Source: Rhodosalinus sediminis
GTDB lineage: Bacteria; Pseudomonadota; Alphaproteobacteria; Rhodobacterales; Rhodobacteraceae
DNA: 64,000 bases
Direction of reading: 5' to 3'
Assembly: GCF_003385555.1 (NCBI RefSeq)
Contig: NZ_QOHR01000002.1
Coordinates: 281,074-345,073, forward strand
Below, one piece after another: positions 26,122 through 35,282 of this stretch. Each line of letters opens with the position of its first letter. The stretch's first letter is position 1. The notes beneath the pieces were generated by a model. That model worked only from the letters and a program-made list of their open reading frames with translations, ran no database searches and had not been told where the DNA came from. A program made the translations under genes and the position numbers.

Positions 26122-27875
26122 GCGGGCGGGGCCAGCCCGCGCCGCAGGACGACGCCCCGCCGCGACGCGGGCCGCGCCGCTCGCTGCTGACGATCGTCGC
26201 GGCGGTGCTGACGCTCGCGCTGCTGCCGGTGGGCAGCCTCGCGCTCCTGCAGACCCTGCGCTCGATCGAGGTCGCCGACGAGAACTATCGTAACGACCGG
26301 CTCGCCGAGGCGGTGCGAATCGCCACGCCGGAGCGCGAGGCGATCGTCTCGAGCCTCGGCCTCGCCACCGGGCTCGCGGAGGCGCTCGCCACCCGGGCGC
26401 CCGATGACCCGGAGTGCACCGCGCTCATGCGCCGCACGGTCGCGCGGCATCCGCGCCTCGGCTTCGCCGGCTTCGTGGAACCGGGCGGGCGGACGGCCTG
26501 CAACTCCACCGGCGCGGCCTTCACCGTCAGCCTGGCCGAGACGGCGCGCCGGCTGTCGGCGGACCCGCGGCCCGACGTCACCTTCAACCCCGCCGGCCGC
26601 GTGAGCGACGCGCCCGTGATCGTCGTCAGCCACCCGGTCCACGCCCCCGGGGGCGACCTGCGGGGCTTCGCCGCGCTTTCCTTCCCCGTGCGGCTGCTGG
26701 ACGAGGCGCGCGCGTCGATGGGCATAGGGCCGGAGGCGGATCTGGTGACCTTCACGCCCGAGGGCGAGGTCATCACCGCGAGCACCGACGCGGAGACCGT
26801 GGACGACGCGCTGCCCGCGGGCATGACGCTGCCGGGGCTCGCGGGCGGCAATGCGCGGAGCTTCGCCGCGCGCAACGGCGCCGGCGAGGCGCGGCAGTTC
26901 GCGGTGGTCTCGCTCGCGCCGGGGGCGGCCTACGCGCTGGCGAGCTGGCCGGCGCGCGGGCCGCTGCCCGGGCAGACGCTGTTGTTGCTCTCGTCGCTCT
27001 CGTTCCCACTGGCGATGTGGCTCGTCAGCCTCGCCGTGGCGCTCCTGTCGATCCACCGCCTCGTGCTGCGCCCGATCGGGTCGCTGCGCCGCGCGATGCG
27101 CAGCTTCGCCGACCGCCGCAAGATCCCCGCGACCCGCGACCTGAGCCACGCCGCCGCCGAGCTGCGCGACATCGAGGGCACCTTCCACCGCATGGCCGAG
27201 ACCATCGCCCACGACGAGGCGGATCTCGAGAACAAGATCTACGAGCGCGAGGTTCTCCTGCGCGAGGTGCACCACCGGGTGAAGAACAACCTGCAGCTCA
27301 TGTCCTCGATCATGAACATGCAGGCGCGCCGCGCCACGAGCCCCGAGGTGCGCGCCGCGATCCGCAACCTGCAGGACCGCCTCGCGAGCCTCGCCACCGT
27401 GCACCGCACCCTCTATCAGTCGGGCGACATGGCGCAGGTGCGCGCCGACGCGCTGATCGAGGAGGTCGTGCGCGAACTCGTGGCGCTGGCGAGCAGCGCG
27501 CGCGCGCCGGTCGATCTGCGCTTCGATCTCGACCCGGTGACGCTGGAGCCCGATCAGGCCGCGCCGCTGGCGCTCCTGACGGCGGAGGCGGCGACCAACG
27601 CGCTCAAGTACGCCGCGCCGGACGCGGTGGGGGCGCGCTGGCTGCGCGTCGCGCTGAAACCCGACGACGCGGCGGCGGCGCGCTTCGTGCTCACGGTGGA
27701 GAACAGCCTCGCCCCCGGCGCCGAGACGGAGGAGGCGCAGGGCCTCGGCTCGATGCTGATACGGGCCTTCGCCTCGCAGCTCGAAGCGCGGGTGGACCAC
27801 GGGGCGACGGACGGGCGCTACACGGTCGCCGTGCGCTTCGCCGCCGCGCCGGAGCGGAGACAGGGGGACGGGTAG
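26118..27875 (+). CDS. Membrane sensor histidine kinase (HWE/HisKA_2 type) of the general stress response
   Basis: A 585-aa kinase. First membrane helix about 22-45, periplasmic sensor domain about 46-285, second helix about 292-315, HAMP-like linker to about 365, then the HisKA_2 domain with His385/His386 in REVHHRVKNNLQL, and an ATPase domain with EAATNALKYA and GLGSMLIRAF. This kinase type phosphorylates PhyR in the general stress response. It starts at GTG 26118, overlapping ecfG by four bases. PhyR itself is not encoded in the window. Confidence 0.9.
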   Translation: MSGRGQPAPQDDAPPRRGPRRSLLTIVAAVLTLALLPVGSLALLQTLRSIEVADENYRNDRLAEAVRIATPEREAIVSSLGLATGLAEALATRAPDDPECTALMRRTVARHPRLGFAGFVEPGGRTACNSTGAAFTVSLAETARRLSADPRPDVTFNPAGRVSDAPVIVVSHPVHAPGGDLRGFAALSFPVRLLDEARASMGIGPEADLVTFTPEGEVITASTDAETVDDALPAGMTLPGLAGGNARSFAARNGAGEARQFAVVSLAPGAAYALASWPARGPLPGQTLLLLSSLSFPLAMWLVSLAVALLSIHRLVLRPIGSLRRAMRSFADRRKIPATRDLSHAAAELRDIEGTFHRMAETIAHDEADLENKIYEREVLLREVHHRVKNNLQLMSSIMNMQARRATSPEVRAAIRNLQDRLASLATVHRTLYQSGDMAQVRADALIEEVVRELVALASSARAPVDLRFDLDPVTLEPDQAAPLALLTAEAATNALKYAAPDAVGARWLRVALKPDDAAAARFVLTVENSLAPGAETEEAQGLGSMLIRAFASQLEARVDHGATDGRYTVAVRFAAAPERRQGDG

Positions 27876-28080
27876 CGGGCCGGCGCCCTGGGCTCGAAGG
27901 CTGGGATCTTCGGGAGAAAGGGCCGACCGGGGCGCCATCGGCATCGCGGCGCCGCCGCACGGCGCGGCGGCTCGATGGCGCAGTGTCGAGGGTCATCCCA
28001 TCCGGGGCCTGCGACGCCCGGACAGGGGACCAAGCCGCGCCGCCCGGCGCCGCATCGCGCGAGAGGGCGGCCGACGCGCC

Positions 28081-28269
28081 TCAGCCCTCGGGCGCGGCGT
28101 CGGTCGCGTCGGGGGTGGCCTGCGGCGTCTGAGGCCGGTCGCCGTCGGTCGTGGAGACGGCGAAGGCGAACACGACGAGCAGCGCGAAGACGAGCACCGC
28201 GCCGATCCCGATCAGGGCGGGACGGTGGCGGCGTTTCTGCTTCTCGACGTTGGTGTCGGGTGGCGACAT
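28081..28269 (-). CDS. Small single-helix membrane protein of unknown function
   Basis: A 62-aa protein: basic N-terminus (MSPPDTNVEKQKRRHRP), one membrane helix (about 18-38, ALIGIGAVLVFALLVVFAFA) and a short acidic, Thr-rich periplasmic tail ending PDATDAAPEG. AGGAGGGAG precedes the ATG at the right distance, which supports translation. It follows idi by 51 bases on the same strand, so it may be read with the bacteriochlorophyll genes. No family is recognised. Confidence 0.7.
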   Translation of the reverse strand: MSPPDTNVEKQKRRHRPALIGIGAVLVFALLVVFAFAVSTTDGDRPQTPQATPDATDAAPEG

Positions 28270-28320
28270 GGGTCTCCCTCCTTTCGGGAGACAACGCCGC
28301 CGCCCGGCGGGCCGGTTCCC

Positions 28321-28848
28321 TCAGGCGGGCACGCGGCCGAAGATGTCCTGCGCGTGCTCCTCGAGGTAGATACGCAGCCACGGCGTGTAGCGGGCCGGCG
28401 CGCGGCGCACCTCCTCGGTGAGTTCGGCGAGCGTCGTCCAGCGCGTTTCCTGCACCTCCTCGGGGTTCGGATCGGGGGCGATGCGCCCCGGCGCCTCGGC
28501 GGTGAAGATCTCGACCACCTCGTGCTCGATCAGCCCGCCGCCCACGTCCGCGCGGTATTCCACCTGTCCGCGGTGCACGAGCGGCAGCCCCTCGACGCCG
28601 AGCTCCTCGGCGAGACGGCGGCGCGCGCAGGCCTCGGGCGCCTCGTCCCAGCCGGGATGCGTGCAGCAGGCGTTCGCCCAGAGCCCCGGCGTGTGATACT
28701 TGCCCGCGGCGCGGCGCTGCAGGAGCACCCAGTCGCCCGAGAGCACGAAGACGGACACGGCCTTGTGCCGGAGCCCGCGGCGGTGCGCCTCCAGCTTCTC
28801 GACCGGCATGAGGGTGCCCTGCACCCAGGCGGGAACGGTCAGCGTCAT
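28321..28848 (-). CDS. idi: Isopentenyl-diphosphate delta-isomerase, type 1
   Basis: A 175-aa Nudix-fold enzyme that interconverts isopentenyl and dimethylallyl diphosphate, supplying geranylgeranyl diphosphate for carotenoids and the bacteriochlorophyll tail. The active-site segment GKYHTPGLWANACCTHPGWD contains the catalytic Cys, and the Nudix-type RRLAEELGVE is intact. Its ATG overlaps the bchP stop (ATGA). The order bchG, PucC-family gene, bchP, idi is the same as in Rhodobacter. Confidence 0.95.
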   Translation of the reverse strand: MTLTVPAWVQGTLMPVEKLEAHRRGLRHKAVSVFVLSGDWVLLQRRAAGKYHTPGLWANACCTHPGWDEAPEACARRRLAEELGVEGLPLVHRGQVEYRADVGGGLIEHEVVEIFTAEAPGRIAPDPNPEEVQETRWTTLAELTEEVRRAPARYTPWLRIYLEEHAQDIFGRVPA

Positions 28849-30023
28849 GTGTAGGTCTCCCGCACGAGGCCCGAGAGATGGGCGAGGTTCTTGAGCCCGA
28901 TCTTGATGTGCGCGAGCGGACGCGCCTTCACGAGTTCCTTGTTCATGTAGGCCTCGAAGGTCAGCCGTTGAACGTCGATGTCGTGGCAGAGCGAGACGAA
29001 GCGCTCCCGCCGCGCGTCGGACTTGTAGTAGGCGTCCTGCATCGCGCCGAGGATCTTGAAGACGCTCTTGTGCTCGCGCATGAAAAGGTGCCGCGCGAGC
29101 TTCAGCTTCGCCGTCTCGCCGGTGGTGAGCGTCGCCGCCGCGGCCGCCGCCGCGACGCGCCCGCCGACCATCGCGTAGAAGATCCCCTCGCCCGAGGACG
29201 GCGCGACCACGCCCGCCGCGTCGCCGGCGAGCACCACGTCGCGCCCGTTGTCCCAGCGGTCGAGCGGCTTGAGCGGGATCGGCGCGCCCTCCTTGCGGAT
29301 GGTCGGGCAGTCGGCCAATCCGCTGGCCGCGCGCAGGTCGGCGGTGGCCTGCTTGACGTCCACTTCCTTGACCATGCTGCCCATGCCGACGCTCGCCGAT
29401 TTGCCATGCGGGAAGACCCAGCCATAGAAATCGGGCGAGATCGCGCCGTCGTAGACCACGTCGCAGCGCTCGGGATCGTACTCGCCCACCTTGCCGGGCG
29501 CCTCGATGATCTCGTGATAGGCGATGACGTAAGGGATCTTGTCGCCGCCGGCGACCTCCTGCCGCGCCACGTTGGACCTCGCGCCGTCGGCCCCGATGAC
29601 CAGCCGCGTGGTCAGCCGCCGCGTCTCGCCGCTGTCCTTGTCGCGGAAGACGACGTGGGTGCCCGCGTCGTCGCGCTCGACCTTGGTGAAGGTGCCGCGG
29701 TAGCGGTCGGCGCCCGCGGCCTCGGCCCGGTCGCGCAGGAAGGCGTCGAAATGCTCGCGGTCGACCATGCCGACGAAGCCGTTCTCGATCGGGATGTCCA
29801 CGCGCCGCCCCGTCGGCGAGATCATCCGCGCGGTGGTGATCCGCGCCACGAGCTGATCGTCGGGGATGTGGAAATCGCGGATCGCGCGCGGCGGGATCGC
29901 GCCGCCGCAGGGCTTGATGCGCCCCTCGCGGTCGATGAAGGCCACGTTCCGCCCCTCGCGGGCGAGATCCTCCGCGGCGGTGGCGCCCGACGGCCCGGCG
30001 CCCACGACGACGACATCATACAT
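28845..30023 (-). CDS. bchP: Geranylgeranyl reductase BchP
   Basis: A 392-aa FAD-dependent reductase that converts the geranylgeranyl tail of bacteriochlorophyll to phytyl. The FAD-binding motif VVVGAGPSGATAAEDLAREG starts at residue 5, and GDAAGVVAPSSGEGIFYAM is the second flavin segment. The ATG at 30023 (MYDVVVVGAGP) is preferred over that at 30029, because GGGAG is seven bases from the former and one from the latter. It overlaps or abuts the PucC-family gene upstream and is coupled to idi. Confidence 0.95.
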   Translation of the reverse strand: MYDVVVVGAGPSGATAAEDLAREGRNVAFIDREGRIKPCGGAIPPRAIRDFHIPDDQLVARITTARMISPTGRRVDIPIENGFVGMVDREHFDAFLRDRAEAAGADRYRGTFTKVERDDAGTHVVFRDKDSGETRRLTTRLVIGADGARSNVARQEVAGGDKIPYVIAYHEIIEAPGKVGEYDPERCDVVYDGAISPDFYGWVFPHGKSASVGMGSMVKEVDVKQATADLRAASGLADCPTIRKEGAPIPLKPLDRWDNGRDVVLAGDAAGVVAPSSGEGIFYAMVGGRVAAAAAAATLTTGETAKLKLARHLFMREHKSVFKILGAMQDAYYKSDARRERFVSLCHDIDVQRLTFEAYMNKELVKARPLAHIKIGLKNLAHLSGLVRETYT

Positions 30024-30025
30024 GT

Positions 30026-31315
30026 TCATTCTCCCGGCATCATCGCGGCGCGGCCGGGCGCGCGCGCGGTCTGGATCACTTTGGCCGCCATCGCCGCAGC
30101 GACGAGGAAGAGCGCCGCCTCGGCGAGGAACACGGTCCCGAAGGCGGTGGCGTCGCTCGCCACGACGGTGCGCATCACGTCGGCGGCCGCCGCGCCCGTC
30201 AGCCCGCCGAAGCCCGCCGCTATGGCCTGCGCCGCGCCCCAGAGGCCCATGCGCGTGCCCTCGCGCGATTCGCGGCCCTCGCCGGCGAGCGCCATCATCG
30301 AGCCGATGGCGGCGACGGCGAACATTCCGTTGAACATGCCCAGCGCGACGACCCCCGGCATCAGCCCCGCCGAGATCCCCGCGCTGCCCGCGACGGTGAT
30401 CGCCGCGAGGCTCGCCGCCGAGCCGAGGCACCCCGCGATCACCCACGACCGGAGCGAGCCGATCCGCAGCCCCGTCGCCGCGATCCCGACGAGGAGCATG
30501 CCGACGAAGACGCCGCCGTTCTGCGCGCCCGAGAGCGAGGTAGACTGCCCCGGCGTGAGCCCGAAGACAAGACCGGCGTAAGGCTCGAGAATGAGCTCCT
30601 GCATGAAATAGGCGGTCATCGAGAGAAAGACGAAGATCGTGAAGTTGCGCGCGTGGCGCTCGGCCCAGACCTCCTTCAGCCCCTCGACGAAGCTCTGCTC
30701 GTCATGCGCGGGCTGCGCGTCCACCCCGCGCTCGACGCCCCAGACGGCGAGGATCGTCAGGAGCACCGCGCTTCCTGCGACGATGGCGACGATGCGCAGG
30801 AGCAGCGCGTGGGAATAGGGATCGAGGAAGGCGCCCACCGTGCCGGCCGTGGCCGCGATGCCGAAGATCATCATCAGCCAGGTGATCGTCGCCGCCGCCG
30901 CGCGCCGGCGCGGCGCGGTCGCCGTCGCCAGCAGCGCCAGGAGCGAGGTGCCCGAGGCGCCGACGCCCACGCCGATCAGCGCATAGGCCGCGATCGAGAC
31001 CGCGAGGCCCGGCGCGAAGGCCGTCTCCATCAGCGCGACGCCCCAGGCCGCGCCGAGCCCGCCGAGCGCCAGAACACCCATGCCGCCCACGATGAAGAGC
31101 GTCCGGTTGCCCCCCGCGTCCGACAGGAACCCCCAGTTGGGCCGTGTGATCTGAATGCCGTAGTGGAGCGCCACCAGAAGCCCCGGCAGCACCGCGGGCA
31201 GGGCCAGCTCCACCACCATCAGCCGGTTCAGCGTCGAGGTGGTCAGCACCACGATCGCGCCTAGGCACATCTGCACCAGGCCGAGCCGGAAAATCGAGAG
31301 CCAGGAGAGCGTCAT
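30026..31315 (-). CDS. PucC/BCH2-family membrane transporter of the bacteriochlorophyll cluster
   Basis: A 429-aa major-facilitator-like protein with about twelve helices, starting WLSIFRLGLVQMCLGAIVVL. It is the counterpart of the gene called orf428 or the 44.5-kDa bacteriochlorophyll synthase subunit, always between bchG and bchP in purple bacteria. PucC-family proteins help assemble light-harvesting complexes or handle pigment. HYGIQITRPNWGFLSD at about 51-66 is the typical motif after helix 2. The start lies one base after the bchG stop. Confidence 0.93.
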   Translation of the reverse strand: MTLSWLSIFRLGLVQMCLGAIVVLTTSTLNRLMVVELALPAVLPGLLVALHYGIQITRPNWGFLSDAGGNRTLFIVGGMGVLALGGLGAAWGVALMETAFAPGLAVSIAAYALIGVGVGASGTSLLALLATATAPRRRAAAATITWLMMIFGIAATAGTVGAFLDPYSHALLLRIVAIVAGSAVLLTILAVWGVERGVDAQPAHDEQSFVEGLKEVWAERHARNFTIFVFLSMTAYFMQELILEPYAGLVFGLTPGQSTSLSGAQNGGVFVGMLLVGIAATGLRIGSLRSWVIAGCLGSAASLAAITVAGSAGISAGLMPGVVALGMFNGMFAVAAIGSMMALAGEGRESREGTRMGLWGAAQAIAAGFGGLTGAAAADVMRTVVASDATAFGTVFLAEAALFLVAAAMAAKVIQTARAPGRAAMMPGE

Positions 31316-31316
31316 C

Positions 31317-32237
31317 TCAGAGCCCTCCGAGGCCGCGCAGCGCGAAGGCCGCGATCATCATGCCGGAGACGTACATCGCCACTCCCGTCGCGTTGAACCA
31401 TGGCGCCTTGGCGGCCGGGTCGCGCATCATCACCCGCGCGGCCCAGAGCTGGCCGAGGATCAGCCCGGCGATCGCCGCCGCGTGCCAGCCCTGCCCCCAG
31501 CCCGCGAGCAGGGTGAAGACCGCGATCTGCGGCAGGATCATCACCCAGGCGGCGGCCTTGGCCGCGCGCGCGGGGCCGAGCGTGACCGGCAGCGAGTTGA
31601 CGCCGGTCGCCCGGTCGCCCTCCAGCGCCTTGAAATCGTTGAGCGTCATGATGCCGTGCGCGCCGACCCCGTAAAGGAGCGCGATCGTCACGATCTCGGG
31701 CGCGGGCGCGCCGGCCGAGAGCACGGCGGCGCCGGTGAACCACGGCAACGTCTCGTAAGAGAGCCCGACGAGCCCCGGCCCAGCGACGCCCGAGCGCTTC
31801 AGCCGAACCGGCTCGGCCGAGTAGGCCCAGGCGGCGAGCACGCCGAGGATCGTCGCCCCGAAGCCCCACGGCCCGAGCTGCCAGCCGACGACGAGCGCGA
31901 GGCCCGACATGGCGAGCGCGATCCAGAGCCCCCAGCGCCCCGGGATGCGGCCCGAGGGAATCGGGCGGCCGGGTTCGTTGATGGCGTCCACCTCGCGGTC
32001 GCACCAGTCGTTCGCCGCCTGGCTCATGCCGCAGACGATCGGTCCGGCGAGGACCATGCCGAGCAGCACGAGGCCCCAGGCGCCGAAGGGATCGGCGCCC
32101 ACGGAGACGATGCCGCAGAGATAGGCCCAGATCGGCGGGAACCACGTCACGGGCTTCAGAAGCGTCAGCACCGCCCGCGGTTCGGGCAGGGAACGACGCG
32201 CGGCCGCGGGGGGCTGAATGCTGTCGGTGACACTCAT
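31317..32237 (-). CDS. bchG: Bacteriochlorophyll synthase BchG
   Basis: A 306-aa polytopic UbiA-family prenyltransferase that attaches geranylgeranyl diphosphate to bacteriochlorophyllide. The Asp-rich motif NDWCDREVDAINEPGRPIPS is intact, and a second Asp motif (LNDFKALEGDRATG) follows. It is the first gene of the four-gene pigment operon. A TGT-N12-ACA site lies directly upstream of the ATG, predicting repression by PpsR/CrtJ. Usually bchE and bchJ precede bchG; here they are absent. Confidence 0.96.
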   Translation of the reverse strand: MSVTDSIQPPAAARRSLPEPRAVLTLLKPVTWFPPIWAYLCGIVSVGADPFGAWGLVLLGMVLAGPIVCGMSQAANDWCDREVDAINEPGRPIPSGRIPGRWGLWIALAMSGLALVVGWQLGPWGFGATILGVLAAWAYSAEPVRLKRSGVAGPGLVGLSYETLPWFTGAAVLSAGAPAPEIVTIALLYGVGAHGIMTLNDFKALEGDRATGVNSLPVTLGPARAAKAAAWVMILPQIAVFTLLAGWGQGWHAAAIAGLILGQLWAARVMMRDPAAKAPWFNATGVAMYVSGMMIAAFALRGLGGL

Positions 32238-32585
32238 GGTGTCAACTTAACTATACACTCGCGAGTCGGTAAAGCCCTTTCTCGCGCGGGCGCGCGACCG
32301 TCGCTGCGTCTTTCGGAGGGCGGCGGCGGGATCGGCCCTGTACGGATGCGCGGGGCCATCCGTCGGGCCGCGGGGGGCGCGCCTGCCTCGCCGCTTGCGC
32401 GCGAGGCGTGTCGGACGGATCGGAGCGACCCGACAGACGATCGCCCGGATCGCGCACAGCGCGCCCGGCGTCCGGGTCCGGACCCGTCGCGCGGGACGCG
32501 GAGCTCACCCGCGGCACCTCGACCACCCGGCCGCGCGGCGCCCTTGCGGCCCCGACTCGCCGTCCCGCGCCCGGCGCGCGCGGTC
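32238..32585. other. Intergenic region between bchG and the universal stress protein gene
   Basis: No gene is seen. Near bchG it holds a PpsR-type site (32240-32257) and an adjoining 10-base palindrome ACTCGCGAGT (32257-32266). Further away a 14-base palindrome CGGGTCCGGACCCG (32473-32486) may belong to the end of the universal stress protein transcript. Confidence 0.6.
32240..32257. promoter_or_regulatory. PpsR/CrtJ-type operator upstream of bchG
   Basis: TGT (32240-32242), exactly 12 bases, then ACA (32255-32257): the consensus TGT-N12-ACA of the aerobic repressor of photosynthesis genes. It ends three bases from the bchG ATG. A -10-like TATAGT lies within it on the minus strand. Confidence 0.7.
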
Positions 32586-33440
32586 TCACCGCATCAGGAC
32601 GACCGGCACCTTGCAGGAGCGCACCATCTCGGTGGTGGTCGAGCCGATGATCAGGCTGCGGATGCGGCTGTGGCCGTAGGCGCCCATCACCACCATGCCG
32701 ACGCCCTCGCGCTCGACGATCTCGCCGAGTTCCTTCTCCGGCTGGCCGGGGACGAGTTCCGTCTCCGCCGCGAGGCCCGCGGCGTCGAGCACCGCCTTCG
32801 CGTCGGCGAGGCCCTTGCGCGCGGCGGCGGTGTCGGCGCCCACGGTGACCACCTTGATCGACAGCCCCGCGAAAAGCGGGCTGCGCGCGATGTGATCCAC
32901 CGCCTTCATCGCCGAGACGCCGCCGTCGTAGGCCACGAGCACCCGCTCGACCGGCGCGAAGGCGCGCGAGGCGACGACGACAGGCCGGTGCGCCGCGCGC
33001 ACGATCCGCTCGAGGTTGGAGCCGAGGTGCCCCTTGGCGAAATCCGCCGCCTCGCCGCGCTTGCCGACGACGAGGGCGCGCGCCTCGGCCTCCACCTCGC
33101 CCACGGTCTCGACGATGTCGCCATGGCGCAGGCGCGTGGTGATCTCGTCCACGCCGGCGCCGTCCACGATGGCGCGCGCGTCCTCGAGGATGGCGCGGCC
33201 GCGGGCGCGCACCAGCTTCGCGCGCTGCTCGTCGAGCTCCGAGAGCTCCTCGAGGAGCCGCGTCCGCGCGCCGAGGCGGATGGAGCCCGAAAGGTCGTGT
33301 TTCTCCGGCGCCTCGCGGCGGCCGAGGACGTGGATGAGCTCCACCCCCGCGCCCGTGCGCCCGGCGATCCACGCGGCGTGCTCGCAGACGGAGGCGGAGT
33401 AGATCGAGCCGTCCACCAGCGCGATGATCTTGTCGGTCAT
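32586..33440 (-). CDS. Tandem-domain universal stress protein
   Basis: A 284-aa cytosolic protein of two UspA-like domains (about 1-155 and 160-284). The C-terminal domain ends with VVMGAYGHSRIRSLIIGSTT, the nucleotide-binding loop of ATP-binding Usp proteins; the first has the weaker VVGKRGEAADFAKGHLGS. It begins 13 bases after the SulP gene and is surely co-transcribed. Usp domains are often linked to anion transporters, suggesting control of the transporter by ATP or energy state, which is inference. Confidence 0.9.
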   Translation of the reverse strand: MTDKIIALVDGSIYSASVCEHAAWIAGRTGAGVELIHVLGRREAPEKHDLSGSIRLGARTRLLEELSELDEQRAKLVRARGRAILEDARAIVDGAGVDEITTRLRHGDIVETVGEVEAEARALVVGKRGEAADFAKGHLGSNLERIVRAAHRPVVVASRAFAPVERVLVAYDGGVSAMKAVDHIARSPLFAGLSIKVVTVGADTAAARKGLADAKAVLDAAGLAAETELVPGQPEKELGEIVEREGVGMVVMGAYGHSRIRSLIIGSTTTEMVRSCKVPVVLMR

Positions 33441-33453
33441 GGGGTCGCTTCCT

Positions 33454-34944
33454 TCAGTGGCCGGTGAGCGCGTCCATCGCGCCGGGCTTGTCGTGGATGG
33501 CGAGCCGGTCCACCAGCGTCTCGGTCGCCTCGTTCATGCCGACGACCTCGACCTCGGCGCCGTCGCGGCGCAGCTTCAGGATCGCCATGTCGAGCGCCTG
33601 CACCGAGCTGATGTCCCAGATGTGGGCATGTGTCACGTCGATCACCACGCGCTCGGGCGCCTCGCGGAAGTCGAAGGCCTCCATGAAGTCCTCGACCGAG
33701 CCGTAGAAGAGCTGCCCCTCGACGCGGTAGGTGCGCACGCGGCCGTCGGCGCTGATCTCGCTCGTCACGCGGAAGAGCTGCGCGATCTTCGCCGCGAAGA
33801 AGATGCCCGACAAAAGCACGCCCACCAGCACCCCGATGGCGAGGTTGTGGGTGTAGACCACCACCGCCACCGTGGCGAGCATCACCACCGAGGACGAGCG
33901 CGGGTGCACCCGCAGATTCCGGATCGAGGACCACGAGAAGGTGCCGATCGAGACCATGATCATGATCGCCACCAGCGCGGGCATCGGGATCACGCTCACC
34001 GCGTCGCCGAGCCCGACGACGAGGATCAGCAGCACCACCCCCGCGGTGAAGGACGACAGCCGCCCGCGCCCGCCGGACTTCACGTTGATGATCGACTGCC
34101 CGATCATCGCGCAGCCCGCCATGCCGCCGATGAAGCCCGTCGCCGTGTTGGCGAGGCCCTGGCCCACGCACTCCTGATCGCGGTCGGATTTCGTGTCGGT
34201 CAGGTCGTCCACGATGTTCTGCGTCATCAGGCTCTCGAGGAGGCCCACGACCGCCACCGCCACCGAATAGGGCAGGATGATCTGCAGCGTCTCGAAGGTG
34301 AGCGGGATGTCCGGGATCAGGAAGACCGGCAGCGTGTCGGGCAGCGCGCCCATGTCGCCCACCGTGCGCACGTCCCAGCCGAAGGCGACGGTGAGCGCCG
34401 TGAGCACCACGATCGTCACCAGCGGCGAGGGCACCGCCGTCGTCACCATCGGGAAGAGGTAGATGATCGCGAGCCCCCCCGCGACGAGCGCATAGGTCAG
34501 CCACGTGACATGCCGCGGGTCGAGCTCGGGAAGCTGCGCCATGAAGATCAGGATGGCGAGCGCGTTGACGAAGCCCGTCATCACCGACTTCGAGACGTAG
34601 CGCATCACGAAGCCCAGCCTCAGAAAGCCCGCCGCGATCTGCAGAAGCCCCGCGAGCACCGTCGCAGCGAGCAGATATTCCAGCCCGTGCTCGGCGACCA
34701 GCGTGACCATCAGCACCGCCGTCGCCGCCGTCGCCGCCGAGATCATGCCCGGCCGCCCGCCGGTGATCGCCGTGATCACCGCGATGGAGAAGCTGGCGTA
34801 AAGCCCCACCTTGGGGTCCACGCCCGCGATGATGGAAAAGGCGATCGCCTCGGGAATGAGCGCGAGCGCCACGACGATACCGGCGAGCAGGTCGCCGCGG
34901 ATGTTGCCGAGCCACTGGCCCCGGTAGGCGTCGATTGAAATCAT
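33454..34944 (-). CDS. SulP-family anion transporter with STAS domain
   Basis: A 496-aa inner-membrane transporter with about ten to twelve helices, starting with [20 protein letters not shown] (the SulP signature region), and a C-terminal STAS domain (about 390-485, [20 protein letters not shown]). The family carries sulfate, bicarbonate or other anions. Its substrate cannot be read from sequence, but the BicA-like length leaves bicarbonate open. The ATG at 34944 is chosen because [20 protein letters not shown] starts as in relatives. First gene of a two-gene operon with the Usp gene. Confidence 0.9.
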   Translation of the reverse strand: MISIDAYRGQWLGNIRGDLLAGIVVALALIPEAIAFSIIAGVDPKVGLYASFSIAVITAITGGRPGMISAATAATAVLMVTLVAEHGLEYLLAATVLAGLLQIAAGFLRLGFVMRYVSKSVMTGFVNALAILIFMAQLPELDPRHVTWLTYALVAGGLAIIYLFPMVTTAVPSPLVTIVVLTALTVAFGWDVRTVGDMGALPDTLPVFLIPDIPLTFETLQIILPYSVAVAVVGLLESLMTQNIVDDLTDTKSDRDQECVGQGLANTATGFIGGMAGCAMIGQSIINVKSGGRGRLSSFTAGVVLLILVVGLGDAVSVIPMPALVAIMIMVSIGTFSWSSIRNLRVHPRSSSVVMLATVAVVVYTHNLAIGVLVGVLLSGIFFAAKIAQLFRVTSEISADGRVRTYRVEGQLFYGSVEDFMEAFDFREAPERVVIDVTHAHIWDISSVQALDMAILKLRRDGAEVEVVGMNEATETLVDRLAIHDKPGAMDALTGH

Positions 34945-35282
34945 GGGAAATAACGCTCCGCGGCCGCGCGACCCGTCGCCGGGCGGCGTGCCGTCGTGTC
35001 TGACATGTCGTTGACGGCGCCCCCGCGGCACGGGGCCTGCGGCGCGGCGCCGGACTGGATTTGCTGCGCGGCAGCATAACGCCGCCCGCGCGGGATGCAA
35101 GCCGCCGGCCCGCGGCCGCGCGCCCCGCTTCAGGGCGGGTGAAGCGCGTTTCAGCACTTCTGATTTGCCACGGCGCGGCTGGCATGTGCCCAATCCGGGG
35201 CTACGTGAGCCCGCACAGCAGCCGCCGCGTCGCGGCGCCACGCACCGAAACCGACGCACCAGAACCGACAGGGAGCCGACCC
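34945..35282. other. Divergent intergenic region between the SulP and betaine-binding genes
   Basis: No gene is seen. It holds a short hairpin TGCTGC/GCAGCA (35064-35078) and an inverted repeat GCTTCA-N7-TGAAGC (35127-35145) that could be an operator for the betaine-binding gene. Confidence 0.5.
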
